Shown: positions 54,557 through 64,000 of the stretch, one piece after another
How positions within the stretch are numbered: the stretch's first letter is position 1
Layout: each line of letters starts with the position of its first letter
Assembly (NCBI RefSeq): GCF_014522305.1
Contig: NZ_CP041982.1
Coordinates: forward strand, 191,001-255,000
DNA from: Lactobacillus sp. PV034
GTDB lineage: Bacteria > Bacillota > Bacilli > Lactobacillales > Lactobacillaceae
DNA: 64,000 nt
Direction of reading: 5' to 3'
Notes under the pieces: generated by a model
What the model saw: the letters and a program-made list of their open reading frames with translations, nothing else
What the model was told of the DNA's origin: nothing
The model's database searches: none
Made by a program: the position numbers and the translations under genes

Positions 54557-57500
54557 TTGCCGCTTAAGCAACTAATTTTAAATGGTTTTAAATCATTTGC
54601 AGACAAAACAACTATTAATTATGATGCAGGAATTACTGGGATAGTTGGGCCCAATGGTAGTGGGAAAAGTAACATTACCGAAGCTATTCGTTGGGTAATG
54701 GGAGAAAGTTCAGCCAAATCTTTACGTGGTGCGAAAATGAAAGATATTATTTTTGCTGGAAGTCAATCACGTACACCTTTAAATAAGGCTGAAGTAAGTT
54801 TGGTTTTTGATAATAAAGATCGCAAGTTAAACTTCAATACTGATCAAGTAACAATTACAAGAACAATTTTACGTTCTGGCGAAAATGAATATTATATAAA
54901 TAATCAATCAGTTCGCTTAAAAGATATACGTAATCTTTTTATGGATGTTGGTTTATCACATGATAGTTTAGCTATTATTTCACAAGGACGCGTTGATCAG
55001 ATTTTAAATTCTCAACCGCAAGAACGTCGAAGTATCTTTGAACAAGCAGCAGGAGTTTTACATTTTAAACAGCAAAAAGAAACAGCCCTTAAGCAACTTG
55101 ATCAGACCAATAATAATTTAATCCGGATTAATGACTTAGTAAAAGAACTAGAGGCTAGAGTTGAACCCTTGCATGAGCAAAGTTCGCTTGCCAAAGAATA
55201 TAAGTTTACAAAAGAAAAACTTGATGCTGATTTAAAACAATTACTAGCTTTGGAAATTGAAACTTTAAATAAGCAAAAGGCACAAGTAGAGCTTAAATCA
55301 AAAAAGAACCAAGAATTGCTGGCTAAGTTAGATAAAGAGGTTATAGAAAGCAAAGAGAATTTAGCGCAATATCGGGATGAATATACAAGTTGGCATGATA
55401 AAAAAGATCAACAGCAGAAAGATTTATTAACTTTAACTCAAGATATTGCCAGTTTAAATACTGACTTACAGATGAAAGAACAGTCAAGTCAGTATAATGC
55501 AGCTACAAAAAAAGAATATGAAAGTCAAAAGGCTGAGTTAATTAAGCAGCGCGATAATTTAAACAAATTATTAGCTGAGTATGAAAATGATATAAGTAAA
55601 AAGAAAGACCAACTAGATAACTTAGACCAAGAAAAGCAGACTTTGGCGAATAATTTAGCACAGGATCCAGATCAATTAAAAAAGCGATTAGAACAATTAC
55701 GAGCAGAATATATCGATGTTTTACAAGCACAAACTTCTGCTAATAATCAACTTGTTTATCTTAATTCTGAATTGACGCGTTTGCAACACAGTTCAAAGAG
55801 CAGTTCTTCGATTGATACCGAACTTGAACAAGCTGAGTATAAGTTAACCGAGCTTAAAGAAAAGGGAAGTAATTTAGTTGCACAAAGAAAAAAGCTTGAA
55901 GATAAGTTAGCTGCACAGGCAGATAAGGTTAATCTTCAAAGACATAACGAACAAGAATTACTTCAGAGCATTAGACAAGTTGAAGGGCAAATAAGTCAAG
56001 ATCAGGCTCAATTAAATGGTTTAAAACGTTTGCAAGAGCGCCATGAAGGATATTATGGTGGAGTAAAATATGTTTTAAATCACCAGCAAAACTTTAATGG
56101 GATAATTGGAGTAATTGGGGAATTAATTAGTTTTCCAAGCGAATTAGAAGCAGCTTTGACTACAGCTTTAGGCGCTGGCGTCCAAAATATTGTGACGCAA
56201 ACTAGGGAAGATGCAAGAGATGCAATTGGACAATTAAAACAGAATCATGCCGGCCGAGCAACCTTTTTACCACTAGATGGAGTTCGTCAAAATTCAATTG
56301 CTAGTTCTACTCTTAACACTTTAAAAACAATAGAAGGATTTGTTGGTGTAGCTGCTGAGCTGGTTACTTCGACTACAAATAAAGATATTTCACGCGCAAT
56401 TAATTATTTACTTGGGAATGTATTAGTTGCTAAAGATATGAATACCGCTTTAAGAATTCAAAGACGAACTGGACATTATTATCGTATCGTAACACTTGAA
56501 GGTGATATTATTAGCCCTGGCGGTAGCATGACAGGTGGAGCCCGAACACGTCGTAATAATTCACCATTACAAACTAATACTGAAATAACTAAGTTGACAC
56601 AAAATATTAACTTGTTGACTAAAAAATTAAAAGAAAGTCAGCAAAAGCTACATGATATTCAGGTAAGTCTAAAACAAGAAGAGGCTGAATGGCAGAGTTT
56701 ACAAGATAATGTGCAAGAATTAAAACAACAAATTAATGAACAAGCCATCAGATACCAAGCTCAAGAAAAAGAGCTTAGTCGGGTTAAAAAAGTTAAACAA
56801 ATTCAGGATGCAGAAGAAGTTGCGCGTGCTGGTGAGTTAGAAGAATTAAAGCAAAAACTGCAGTCAGAAAAAGAACAGCAAACTAAATTAGATCAAAAAG
56901 CTGATGAGTATCAGCAAAAGATGGATCAAATTAAACATACGTTAGCTGATTTAGATCAAGCTTATGCGCAATTCCAAACACAATTAAGTGAATTAAGCTC
57001 AAAAATTGCCGTAGTAAAAACGCAAGCCAGCAACTTGGAAAAACAAAAAGATCAAGTAAAACATAATCTTGAAAACAATCAACAGCAAATTGATGATTTG
57101 AATACTAAGATCAATAGTTTAAGCGAAAGTAACAAAACAGAAAAATCACCTGATGAGATTAATGCGCAAATTCAGCAACTAACTCAGCAAAAAGAAGAGC
57201 TAAGTACTAAATTAGTTGAAGCTAATGAGTTTCTTGGGAGACAAGAAGCCAAAATTAATCAACTAGAATTACTGGCTAATCGAAACTATGATTTACGTAA
57301 AGATGCTGCTCAAGAACAAGAACAAGTTTCAGTTCAAATAAGTAAATTGAGTGGACAGATTGATCAGAAATTAGCCCAACTCCGTGAAAATTATTCGCTT
57401 ACTTATGAAGCTGCACGTGCACTTTGCCAAAATGATAATACACCCGAAATCCGGGAACAACTTCAACGAGATGTTAAATTAAATAAGATGTCCCTTGATG

Positions 57501-58117
57501 ATATCGGTCCGGTAAATTTAAATGCGATCGAAGAATATGAAGATGTAAAAACTCGTTATGATTTTCTGCATGGACAACAAGATGATCTTTTAACAGCTCG
57601 TCAAGATATTGAGCAATCAATGGCTGCATTAGATGAAAATGTAAAAGAACGTTTTAAAGCAACTTTTGAGCAAGTGGAAGCTAAGTTTGAAAAGATCTTT
57701 CCGCTTATGTTTGGTGGAGGAAAGGCTCAATTAGTCTTAACGGATCCTGACAATTTACTAGAAACTGGGGTAGATATTATTGCTCAACCGCCTGGTAAAA
57801 AGTTGCAAGATTTAGGATTATTATCTGGTGGTGAACGAGCACTTACAGCAATAACGTTGCTGTTTGCAATTTTGGAGGTTAACCCGGTTCCATTCTGTAT
57901 TTTGGATGAAGTTGAAGCTGCACTAGATGAAGCCAATGTCACCAGATTTGCCAAATTCTTGAGTCGCTATGAGTCAGATACTCAGTTCATTGTTATTACT
58001 CATAGACGTGGCACGATGGAGCAAGCTGATCAACTTTATGGAGTGGTTATGCAAGAATCTGGTGTCTCACAGGTATTATCGGTTTCTTTAAAAGAAATAA
58101 AAGATGAGGTGAAATAA
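54557..58117 (+). CDS. smc: Chromosome segregation protein SMC
   Basis: 1186 residues from TTG 54557 (AGGTGAGA ahead). Head motifs: Walker A GPNGSGKSNI (about 32-41), signature LLSGGERALTA (about 1091-1101) and Walker B CILDEVEAALDEAN. Two long Gln-rich coiled coils surround the hinge (about 510-680, GYYGGVKYVL to GDIISPGGSMTGGAR). It condenses and separates the origin regions with ScpAB. Its stop overlaps the ftsY ATG. Confidence 0.96.
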   Translation: MPLKQLILNGFKSFADKTTINYDAGITGIVGPNGSGKSNITEAIRWVMGESSAKSLRGAKMKDIIFAGSQSRTPLNKAEVSLVFDNKDRKLNFNTDQVTITRTILRSGENEYYINNQSVRLKDIRNLFMDVGLSHDSLAIISQGRVDQILNSQPQERRSIFEQAAGVLHFKQQKETALKQLDQTNNNLIRINDLVKELEARVEPLHEQSSLAKEYKFTKEKLDADLKQLLALEIETLNKQKAQVELKSKKNQELLAKLDKEVIESKENLAQYRDEYTSWHDKKDQQQKDLLTLTQDIASLNTDLQMKEQSSQYNAATKKEYESQKAELIKQRDNLNKLLAEYENDISKKKDQLDNLDQEKQTLANNLAQDPDQLKKRLEQLRAEYIDVLQAQTSANNQLVYLNSELTRLQHSSKSSSSIDTELEQAEYKLTELKEKGSNLVAQRKKLEDKLAAQADKVNLQRHNEQELLQSIRQVEGQISQDQAQLNGLKRLQERHEGYYGGVKYVLNHQQNFNGIIGVIGELISFPSELEAALTTALGAGVQNIVTQTREDARDAIGQLKQNHAGRATFLPLDGVRQNSIASSTLNTLKTIEGFVGVAAELVTSTTNKDISRAINYLLGNVLVAKDMNTALRIQRRTGHYYRIVTLEGDIISPGGSMTGGARTRRNNSPLQTNTEITKLTQNINLLTKKLKESQQKLHDIQVSLKQEEAEWQSLQDNVQELKQQINEQAIRYQAQEKELSRVKKVKQIQDAEEVARAGELEELKQKLQSEKEQQTKLDQKADEYQQKMDQIKHTLADLDQAYAQFQTQLSELSSKIAVVKTQASNLEKQKDQVKHNLENNQQQIDDLNTKINSLSESNKTEKSPDEINAQIQQLTQQKEELSTKLVEANEFLGRQEAKINQLELLANRNYDLRKDAAQEQEQVSVQISKLSGQIDQKLAQLRENYSLTYEAARALCQNDNTPEIREQLQRDVKLNKMSLDDIGPVNLNAIEEYEDVKTRYDFLHGQQDDLLTARQDIEQSMAALDENVKERFKATFEQVEAKFEKIFPLMFGGGKAQLVLTDPDNLLETGVDIIAQPPGKKLQDLGLLSGGERALTAITLLFAILEVNPVPFCILDEVEAALDEANVTRFAKFLSRYESDTQFIVITHRRGTMEQADQLYGVVMQESGVSQVLSVSLKEIKDEVK

Positions 58118-59561
58118 TGGGATTATTTGATCGTATAAAAAATCATTATTTAGTAAAAAGAATAAAAATGATGCAGAAGAGCCAAAAAGTGAAGCATCTA
58201 TAGTTGAAAGTGCTGCACCTGAAACTAATGAGGCTGCTGAAAAATCAGAAACGGATCAAGTTGAATCTGGAGCTGAACAGTCAGAATCTGAATCAATTGA
58301 AACTACAGAGCCTAAATTTTCCGAAGCTCCTCAATTGACACCACCTCTCCAAGAGGAAACTCTAAAATCTGAAGCGCCAAGTGAAGCAGGGTATGAAGTT
58401 CAAGTAAGTCAAGCTACTAGTGAAGATAGCCAAGCTAATTCAGAAAGTAGTACTGAAAGCTTAAGTTCTGCTGAAAGTGAAACTACTGAAAGTGCTGGAG
58501 AACAAACAAGTAGTGAAGAAGTAACTGAAGAAGAGTCGGAAGCTCCAGAGTCGGTAAAAGAAGAGGCAACTGAAACCTCTGTTGAGGAAGATGAAATAGA
58601 TGAATCAGAGGAGGAAGAGTCTGAACAAGAAGATCAAGAAAAGTATGATAAAGGATTAGAGAAAACTAACCGCAGTTTTGGTGAGAAATTAAATGCTTTC
58701 TTTGCTAAATTTAGAAGTGTCGATGAAGATTTCTTTGATGACTTGGAAGATCTTTTAATCGAATCAGATGTTGGCTATGAAACTGCAATGCAATTAACTG
58801 ATTCTTTGAGAGATGAAGCAAAATTACAAAAAGCTAAAACCCATGAGGATTTAAAACAAGTAGTAGTAGAAAAACTAGTTGAAATTTATGATCAAAGTGG
58901 AGAAAATAAAGATTCAGCTTTAACCTATGATCCTACTGCTAAGCCAAACGTTTATCTTTTTGTTGGTGTTAATGGTGCTGGTAAAACTACCACTATCGGT
59001 AAATTAGCCAAACGGCTCAAAGATGCGGGTAAGTCGGTTATGATGGTAGCCGGTGATACTTTTAGAGCTGGGGCAGTTGAACAATTAGTTGAATGGGGCA
59101 AGCGTGATGGTGTAGAAGTCATTACCGGAAAAGAAAATGCAGATCCTGCTTCAGTAGTTTATGACGGTGTAGTTAAGGCCAAGGAAGAAGGTATTGATTA
59201 TTTATTAGTTGATACTGCTGGACGCTTACAAAATAAAGTTAACTTAATGAATGAGCTCGATAAAATCGAACGAACTATTAAGAAAATTTTGCCAGATCAA
59301 CCAAATGAAGTTTTGTTAGTTTTAGATGGATCAACAGGACAAAACGCCTTATTACAAGCTAAAGACTTTAATAAGACCACTGAATTAACCGGATTAGTTT
59401 TGACAAAACTGGACGGTTCTTCTAAGGGTGGTGTAGTAATTGCCATTAGAAATGAAATGAATTTACCAGTAAAGCTTGTTGGTTTAGGTGAAAAAGTTGA
59501 TGATTTAGCTGACTTTGATGCCGAGAAGTTTGCAATTGGCCTTTTCCAAGGTTTAATTTAA
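58117..59561 (+). pseudogene. ftsY: Signal recognition particle receptor FtsY, with an apparent early frameshift
   Basis: The native start is ATG 58117, overlapping the smc stop: MGLFDRIK is the normal FtsY beginning, but in this frame translation then reads out of phase and stops at about 58203. In the next frame the protein continues cleanly (KKSLFSKKNKNDAEEPKSEA) through an acidic A domain to the intact NG domain: GVNGAGKTTTIGKLAKRLK, DTFRAGAVEQL, DTAGRLQNK, TKLDGSSKGG and GLGEKVDDL. One more A in the six-A run 58137-58142 would restore everything. FtsY is essential, so a sequencing/assembly error or translational rescue is likelier than true loss. TTG 58335 is an in-frame start that would still give the NG domain. 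Confidence 0.9.
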
Positions 59562-59579
59562 AGATGTAAGGAGACAAAT

Positions 59580-61004
59580 ATGAGTAAATTAAGTGCATGC
59601 ACTACTATTTTAGTAGGGAAAAAAGCTTCGATTGATGGTTCAACGATGATTGCGCGTAATGATGATACATTTCGTCCTATAACACCACAACGTTTCATTA
59701 TTGAACCAGCTGTAAAGGGAGAAAAGGGACGTAAAATTAAGTCATGGCTCAATAAGTTCCAAATGGAATTACCAGAAAATGCGCAACGTGTTCCAGCTGT
59801 TCCAAATGTAGATTACAAGACTCAAGGCTACTATGATGAAAGTGGTATTAATGAAGAAAATGTAGCTATGTCATGTACTGAATCAACTTATGGAAATGAA
59901 AGAACTTTAGCATTTGATCCTTTAGTAAAAGACGGTCTTGATGAAGATTGTATGCAAACTGTTATATTGCCATACATTCATTCAGCTCGTGATGGAGTAC
60001 AATACCTTGGTAAGTTGATTGCTAAATACGGTTCACCTGCCGGAAACTCAGTTTTATTTAGTGATAAAGATGAAGTTTGGTATATGGAAATTGTGACTGG
60101 TCACCACTGGGTAGCTCAACGTATTCCTGATGATTGTTATGCTGCTACTGGTAACCGTGTTGCTATTCAAGAAGTAGATTTTAATGATCCCGATAACTTT
60201 ATGTGGTCTGAAGGAATTCAAGAATTTGTTGAAGAACATAATTTAAATCCAGATCATGAAGGTTGGAATTTCCGTCATATTTTTGGTACTTATACTGAAC
60301 AAGATCGTCACTATAATACTAGCCGTCAGTGGTATATTCAAAAATACTTTAACCCAGATATTGAACAAGATCCTGAAGATGGAGAAATTCCATTCATCCG
60401 TCGTGCCAATAAAAAGATTACACGTGAAGATATTGAATTCTTATTAGGTTCACACTACCAAGATACCCCTTATGATCCTTATGGTAAGGGGAATGAAGAA
60501 GAAAAGCATCGCTTCCGTCCAATTGGTTTGAATAGAACTCAGAACTCACATATTTTACAAATTAGAAGTGATGTTCCTGAAGAAATGGCAGGAATTATGT
60601 GGTTGTGTATTGGTGGACCAACATTTACCCCATTTGTTCCATTCTTTGCAAATATGAATGATACTGACCCATCTTACAACAACACTTCTATGAATTATAA
60701 CCGTGATGATGCTTGGTGGTACTACAAATCATTGGCTGCATTGGTAGAAAGCCACTACTCACACTTTGTACAACTAGATACTAAGTATTTAGAAGAGTTA
60801 AATCGTTATTACCGTGGTCGTGTAGAAGAAATTATCAAAAACGCTGGCGACTTAACTGGAGATGAATTGACTGACTACTTAACTAAAGAAAATCAAATGA
60901 CTGTTGCCCATACTAAAGCAGATAGTGAAAAGTTGATGGGTCAAATGTTTATTGATTCAATTAACATGTCTAAATTAACATTCGATATGGATAAGAATCT
61001 TTAA
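59580..61004 (+). CDS. pepD: Dipeptidase of peptidase family C69 (PepD)
   Basis: 474 residues. SACTTILVGKKASIDGSTM (about 5-23) holds the Cys nucleophile exposed by processing, followed by IARNDD; AMSCTESTYGNERTLAFDPL and the LQIRSDVPEEMAGIMWLCIG region are typical of lactobacillar dipeptidases. Broad-specificity cleavage of dipeptides fits the upstream peptide importer. Ribosome site AAGGAGA; a terminator (ATCCTGCA / TGCAGGAT, about 61011-61039) follows. Confidence 0.92.
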   Translation: MSKLSACTTILVGKKASIDGSTMIARNDDTFRPITPQRFIIEPAVKGEKGRKIKSWLNKFQMELPENAQRVPAVPNVDYKTQGYYDESGINEENVAMSCTESTYGNERTLAFDPLVKDGLDEDCMQTVILPYIHSARDGVQYLGKLIAKYGSPAGNSVLFSDKDEVWYMEIVTGHHWVAQRIPDDCYAATGNRVAIQEVDFNDPDNFMWSEGIQEFVEEHNLNPDHEGWNFRHIFGTYTEQDRHYNTSRQWYIQKYFNPDIEQDPEDGEIPFIRRANKKITREDIEFLLGSHYQDTPYDPYGKGNEEEKHRFRPIGLNRTQNSHILQIRSDVPEEMAGIMWLCIGGPTFTPFVPFFANMNDTDPSYNNTSMNYNRDDAWWYYKSLAALVESHYSHFVQLDTKYLEELNRYYRGRVEEIIKNAGDLTGDELTDYLTKENQMTVAHTKADSEKLMGQMFIDSINMSKLTFDMDKNL

Positions 61005-61010
61005 TAATTT

Positions 61011-61041
61011 AAAATCCTGCAAGAAATTGCAGGATTTTTTG
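61011..61041 (+). terminator. Terminator after pepD
   Basis: AAATCCTGCA pairs with TGCAGGATTT around an AGAAAT loop, then a T-run. Confidence 0.88.
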
Positions 61042-61149
61042 TATAACGAACTATACTTAAAACGTATACTACCATCAAAAGATAGTAATTTCTTTATTAA
61101 TTTTTAATAAGTAAAATAAACTTAAATTAAAAATTAAGAAGGTAATGAA

Positions 61150-62190
61150 ATGAAAGCAGCAATATTTGTCGAACCTAAAAAAGTTGAAGTTAAAGAAATG
61201 ACAATGCCTAAACTTGAAAAGCCAACAGATGCAATTATTCGGGTTATTCGCGCATGCGTTTGTGGTTCAGACTTGTGGTGGTATCGTGGGATTGCTAAAC
61301 GTGAAGGTGGTTCAACAATAGGTCATGAAGCTATTGGAATTGTAAAAAGCATTGGGGACGATGTGACTGCTGTCCATCCAGCTGATTTTGTTATTGCCCC
61401 ATTTACTCATGGTTGTGGGTACTGTGTTAATTGTCGTGCTGGTTTTGATGGCAATTGTTTAAATCAAGAAAAAGGTATTAATGGCGGTTATCAGGGTGAG
61501 TATCTACGCTTTACTAATGCAAATTGGGCATTAATTAAGATTCCAGGACAACCTAAAGATTATACGGATGCACAGTTAAATAATTTTTTAGCCTTGTCAG
61601 ATGTAATGGCAACTGGTTACCATGCTGCAGCTAGTGCGGAAGTTCAGCCGGGTGATACCACTGTTGTAATTGGTGATGGTGCTGTCGGACTATGTGGTGT
61701 GATTGGTGCCCGTTTATTAGGTGCTAAAAGAATTATTTTAATGAGTCACCATGAGGATCGTGCAAAGTTAGGACGAGAGTTTGGTGCAACTGATATCATC
61801 AGCAAGCGTGGTAATGATGCCGTAGCTGAAGTACTTAAATTAACTAATGGTGTTGGAGTAGATAGTGTATTAGAATGTGTCGGCGCAACTAGTGCAATTG
61901 AACAAGCAGGTCAACTTGGCCGTGCAGGTAGTATCATTGGTCGTGTTGGTGTTCCACAAACTGAACCAGCTTCTAACCAACTATTTTGGAAAAATATTGG
62001 CTTACGTGGTGGAATTGCACCGGTGACTACCTATGATAAATCGCGTTTACTTAAGGAAGTATTAGAGGGAAACATTAACCCAGGTAAGGTATTTACAAAG
62101 CGTTTTTCATTAAAAGATATTCAAAAGGCTTATGAAGCAATGGATAAGCGTGAAACAATTAAGTCTTTAATTATCGTAAATGATAAATAA
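61150..62190 (+). CDS. Zinc-dependent alcohol dehydrogenase family protein
   Basis: 346 residues of the medium-chain dehydrogenase type: catalytic-zinc ligands CVCGSDLWWYRG (Cys about 37) and GHEAIGIV (His about 58), structural zinc CGYCVNCRAGFDGNC (about 94-108), and the nucleotide site GDGAVGLCGVIGARLLGAKR (about 175-194) with a following HHEDR that suggests NADP preference. Physiological substrate unknown. Leads a two-gene unit with a flavodoxin. Confidence 0.88.
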   Translation: MKAAIFVEPKKVEVKEMTMPKLEKPTDAIIRVIRACVCGSDLWWYRGIAKREGGSTIGHEAIGIVKSIGDDVTAVHPADFVIAPFTHGCGYCVNCRAGFDGNCLNQEKGINGGYQGEYLRFTNANWALIKIPGQPKDYTDAQLNNFLALSDVMATGYHAAASAEVQPGDTTVVIGDGAVGLCGVIGARLLGAKRIILMSHHEDRAKLGREFGATDIISKRGNDAVAEVLKLTNGVGVDSVLECVGATSAIEQAGQLGRAGSIIGRVGVPQTEPASNQLFWKNIGLRGGIAPVTTYDKSRLLKEVLEGNINPGKVFTKRFSLKDIQKAYEAMDKRETIKSLIIVNDK

Positions 62191-62208
62191 AAATAGGAGG
62201 AATTAAAT

Positions 62209-62658
62209 TTGAAAACTTTAGTTGCCTATTATTCTTGGTCAGGCAATACTAGAAAGGTCGCTGAAAAAATTCATAAGCAAATATCAGAAAGTGATCTTAT
62301 AGAAATAAGGGTACCAGCTGAGACATTTTCTGAAGATATGTATCAAACTAATGATATTTTTAAGGAACAGGTTAAAAATAAACAATTTCCAAAAATAGTT
62401 CTTCCAGCAACTGATTTTCAGAATTATGATCTTATACTAATTGGTAGTCCCGTATGGTCGGGAATGCCAGCGAGTCCGATTAAGACATGTTTAGATAAAT
62501 TAAGGCAGAATGATTATCAAGGAAAGATTGCTTCATTTTTTACTGATGTTGGACAAGAGGGTAATTATGCGGCAACTTTTAAATCATGGAGTAAAGATCT
62601 TAAATTAATTGGAATCGGAAAAAATGATTCTAAAGTAAATGAATGGTTATCAAAATAG
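62209..62658 (+). CDS. Flavodoxin
   Basis: 149 residues from TTG behind TAGGAGG. The FMN phosphate loop is YYSWSGNTRKVAEKI (about 6-20), and LIGSPVWSGMPASPIKTCLD (about 77-96) supplies the isoalloxazine-side loop. It carries electrons or acts as an FMN-dependent reductase partner; it is co-transcribed with the dehydrogenase. A terminator shared with the LysR gene (GGATACTCA / TGAGTATCC, 62658-62680) follows. Confidence 0.88.
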   Translation: MKTLVAYYSWSGNTRKVAEKIHKQISESDLIEIRVPAETFSEDMYQTNDIFKEQVKNKQFPKIVLPATDFQNYDLILIGSPVWSGMPASPIKTCLDKLRQNDYQGKIASFFTDVGQEGNYAATFKSWSKDLKLIGIGKNDSKVNEWLSK

Positions 62659-62687
62659 GATACTCACAATTGAGTATCCTTATTTTT
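62658..62687. terminator. Bidirectional terminator between flavodoxin and LysR genes
   Basis: GGATACTCA and TGAGTATCC flank a CAAT loop, with T-rich sequence to the right; the stem overlaps the last codon of the LysR gene. Confidence 0.75.
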
Positions 62688-63546
62688 GTGGCCAAAGTTG
62701 ACTTAGTTTTAACAGATAGTCCTTAAGCTCAGTTTTATTTTGCTTGAGATAAGTAGCATAAATCTCAAGTTCGTTATGTTCATCTTCAATTTTAACTAAA
62801 GTACGATTATCATCCTGATTATGATTAGTGTCTAAGACAGATAGATTTGAACGGAAAACAGGAAAGTTAGAATATTTTGTTAGTTCGTCTAGAGAATTAA
62901 GGTCATTTTGATAAAGAAATTTAGCATTAGGGATATATTTCTCACTAATGTCTTTCCATTCTCCAATATCTTGAGCTACTAAGAAGCTCAAGCCTTCTAA
63001 GTCTTTAAATGTGACTGAATTCTTTTGCGCAAGAGGATTAAATTTATCAATTTTAACAAATAAGTTTTCTTTTCCTAGATAAAGAGATTCAAGTTCAGGA
63101 GTTTGATATTCTTTAGTAGTAAAAATGATTTTTTCTTTATAAGTGAGTAAGTCAGCAGTAACATTAAGTGGATTAATAAGTTGAGAATTAATTACCAAAT
63201 CTTGATCAAATTTTGGGTCAAAAGTTTTAACTAATAAAAGTGGTCCAGGTAAAGTGGAGGCAATGTGTAACATATTTTGACTGTTGGCAAAATTGATAAC
63301 TTTTTCAGTAAATTCTTTTTGCGAGTCTAGTAATTTTTTCGCTTCTTTAGCAGCTAATTCACCAGTTTTATTAAGAGTAATCTTATTAGCTTGTCGTTCA
63401 AATAAAGTTACACCTAATTCCTGCTCTAATTTTTTCATTCCACGCGTAACACTAGGTTGAGTGATTAATAAATGCTCTGCTGTTGCACTTAAAGTTCCAT
63501 ATTTTTTAAAGGTAACTAACTCTTCTAAAAGTTCTGGGCTAATCAT
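62680..63546 (-). CDS. LysR-family transcriptional regulator
   Basis: 288 residues from the internal ATG at 63546 (AGAAAGAAG seven bases ahead on the minus strand); an in-frame ATG at 63567 would add seven residues. The N-terminal helix-turn-helix is LEELVTFKKYGTLSATAEHL then SVTRGMKKLEQELGVTLFER. The rest is a LysR effector domain. It is divergent from an aldo/keto reductase, the most likely target; it may also act on the dehydrogenase-flavodoxin pair that converges on it. Effector unknown. Confidence 0.9.
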   Translation of the reverse strand: MISPELLEELVTFKKYGTLSATAEHLLITQPSVTRGMKKLEQELGVTLFERQANKITLNKTGELAAKEAKKLLDSQKEFTEKVINFANSQNMLHIASTLPGPLLLVKTFDPKFDQDLVINSQLINPLNVTADLLTYKEKIIFTTKEYQTPELESLYLGKENLFVKIDKFNPLAQKNSVTFKDLEGLSFLVAQDIGEWKDISEKYIPNAKFLYQNDLNSLDELTKYSNFPVFRSNLSVLDTNHNQDDNRTLVKIEDEHNELEIYATYLKQNKTELKDYLLKLSQLWPQK

Positions 63547-63673
63547 TTTAAGTCTTCTTTCTACCATTCGTTAAGTGTATACTAGCATAATTCATTAGTA
63601 ATTTTAAAGCTTTATATTCTGTCATATACTCATAATTGAAATTTAGCAGAAAACGAAATAGAGGTAGACAAAG

Positions 63674-64000
63674 ATGGAATATATTAATTTAAATGATGGA
63701 AACAAAATGCCCATGTTAGGATTTGGAGTTTTTCAAGTTCCTGATTTTAAGCAAGCGCGTCAAGCAGTTACGGATGCAATTGATGTTGGGTATCGCCTAT
63801 TTGATACTGCTGCAGCTTATCAAAATGAAGCGGCAGTTGGTGAATCAATTAATAAAAGTGGAATTGATCGTAGTGAATTTTTTGTTACGTCAAAATTATG
63901 GCTTGATCATTTTACCTACGAAAAAGCTAAAGCGGGAATTGAAGATTCTTTAAGAAAATTAAATATGGATTATATGGATCTTTACTTACTTCATCAACCT
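63674..64000 (+). CDS. Aldo/keto reductase (partial, runs off the window)
   Basis: The first 109 codons from ATG 63674 (AGAGGTAG ahead) read as a typical AKR5-type reductase: NKMPMLGFGVFQVPD, AIDVGYRLFDTAAAYQNEAA (about 35-54, catalytic Asp and Tyr), FFVTSKLW (catalytic Lys) and DYMDLYLLHQP. Reduces aldehydes or ketones with NADPH. Divergent from the LysR regulator. Confidence 0.92.
   Translation, partial: MEYINLNDGNKMPMLGFGVFQVPDFKQARQAVTDAIDVGYRLFDTAAAYQNEAAVGESINKSGIDRSEFFVTSKLWLDHFTYEKAKAGIEDSLRKLNMDYMDLYLLHQP

Noticed and set aside
58335..59561. FtsY starting at the internal TTG 58335 as the natural gene
   Set aside because: Coding character continues far upstream in the same frame and the correct N-terminus MGLFDRIK is present at 58117 one base out of frame; the TTG has no clear ribosome site.
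1..64000. tRNA or rRNA genes
   Set aside because: I saw no cloverleaf with conserved TTC/CCA-type features and no rRNA sequence in the intergenic regions; the genes are too tightly packed elsewhere. A tRNAscan run would settle it.

Overview
The window looks like a chromosome segment of a low-GC Lactobacillus, most likely of the gasseri/johnsonii group. The evidence is the AT-rich codon use, the gene contents and order (efp-asp23-nusB-folD-xseAB-ispA-tlyA-recN; gmk-rpoZ-priA-fmt-rsmB-stp-prkC-rsgA-rpe-thiN; fakA-recG-plsX-acpP; opp; rnc-smc-ftsY), and a Lactobacillus-type plasmid backbone. Species is inferred from memory of these families; no search was run.

Region 1 (1-10823) is one plus-strand operon for a ribosomally made, azole-containing peptide of the thiopeptide class. 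It holds the end of an ABC-2 permease, a split LanB system (glutamylation protein, elimination protein and a third divergent LanB-C-like protein that is probably the pyridine-forming cyclase), a YcaO cyclodehydratase with two candidate leader-binding/ThiF-like partners, two SagB-like flavoproteins and a small membrane protein. The precursor peptide gene is not in the window and probably lies upstream. The closest characterised comparison I recall is the thiopeptide lactocillin of L. gasseri.

Region 2 (about 10824-19349) is plasmid-derived. It has a small tyrosine recombinase, two paralogous membrane proteins, a candidate structured RNA, an AbiE type IV toxin-antitoxin pair behind a large perfect palindrome, parA (missing its 5' end) with its small partner, and an iteron origin with a Rep_3-type repA. 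One internal junction near 16055-16065 has removed the 5' ends of two divergent genes at once. On the right the plasmid abuts a T-box leader that keeps only its antiterminator/terminator half, in front of mmuM-mmuP.

Region 3 (19472-64000) is core chromosome: S-methylmethionine use, translation and replication housekeeping genes, a Ser/Thr kinase-phosphatase pair, lipid synthesis, oligopeptide uptake, RNase III-SMC-FtsY, a dipeptidase, and at the right edge redox genes with a LysR regulator. Three things stand out. A small minus-strand gene between recN and gmk has two LexA-type SOS boxes. An IS3-family element (40340-41802) sits exactly in the loop of the thiN terminator and carries a frameshifted orfA. 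ftsY has an apparent one-base loss in an A-run eight codons from its start.
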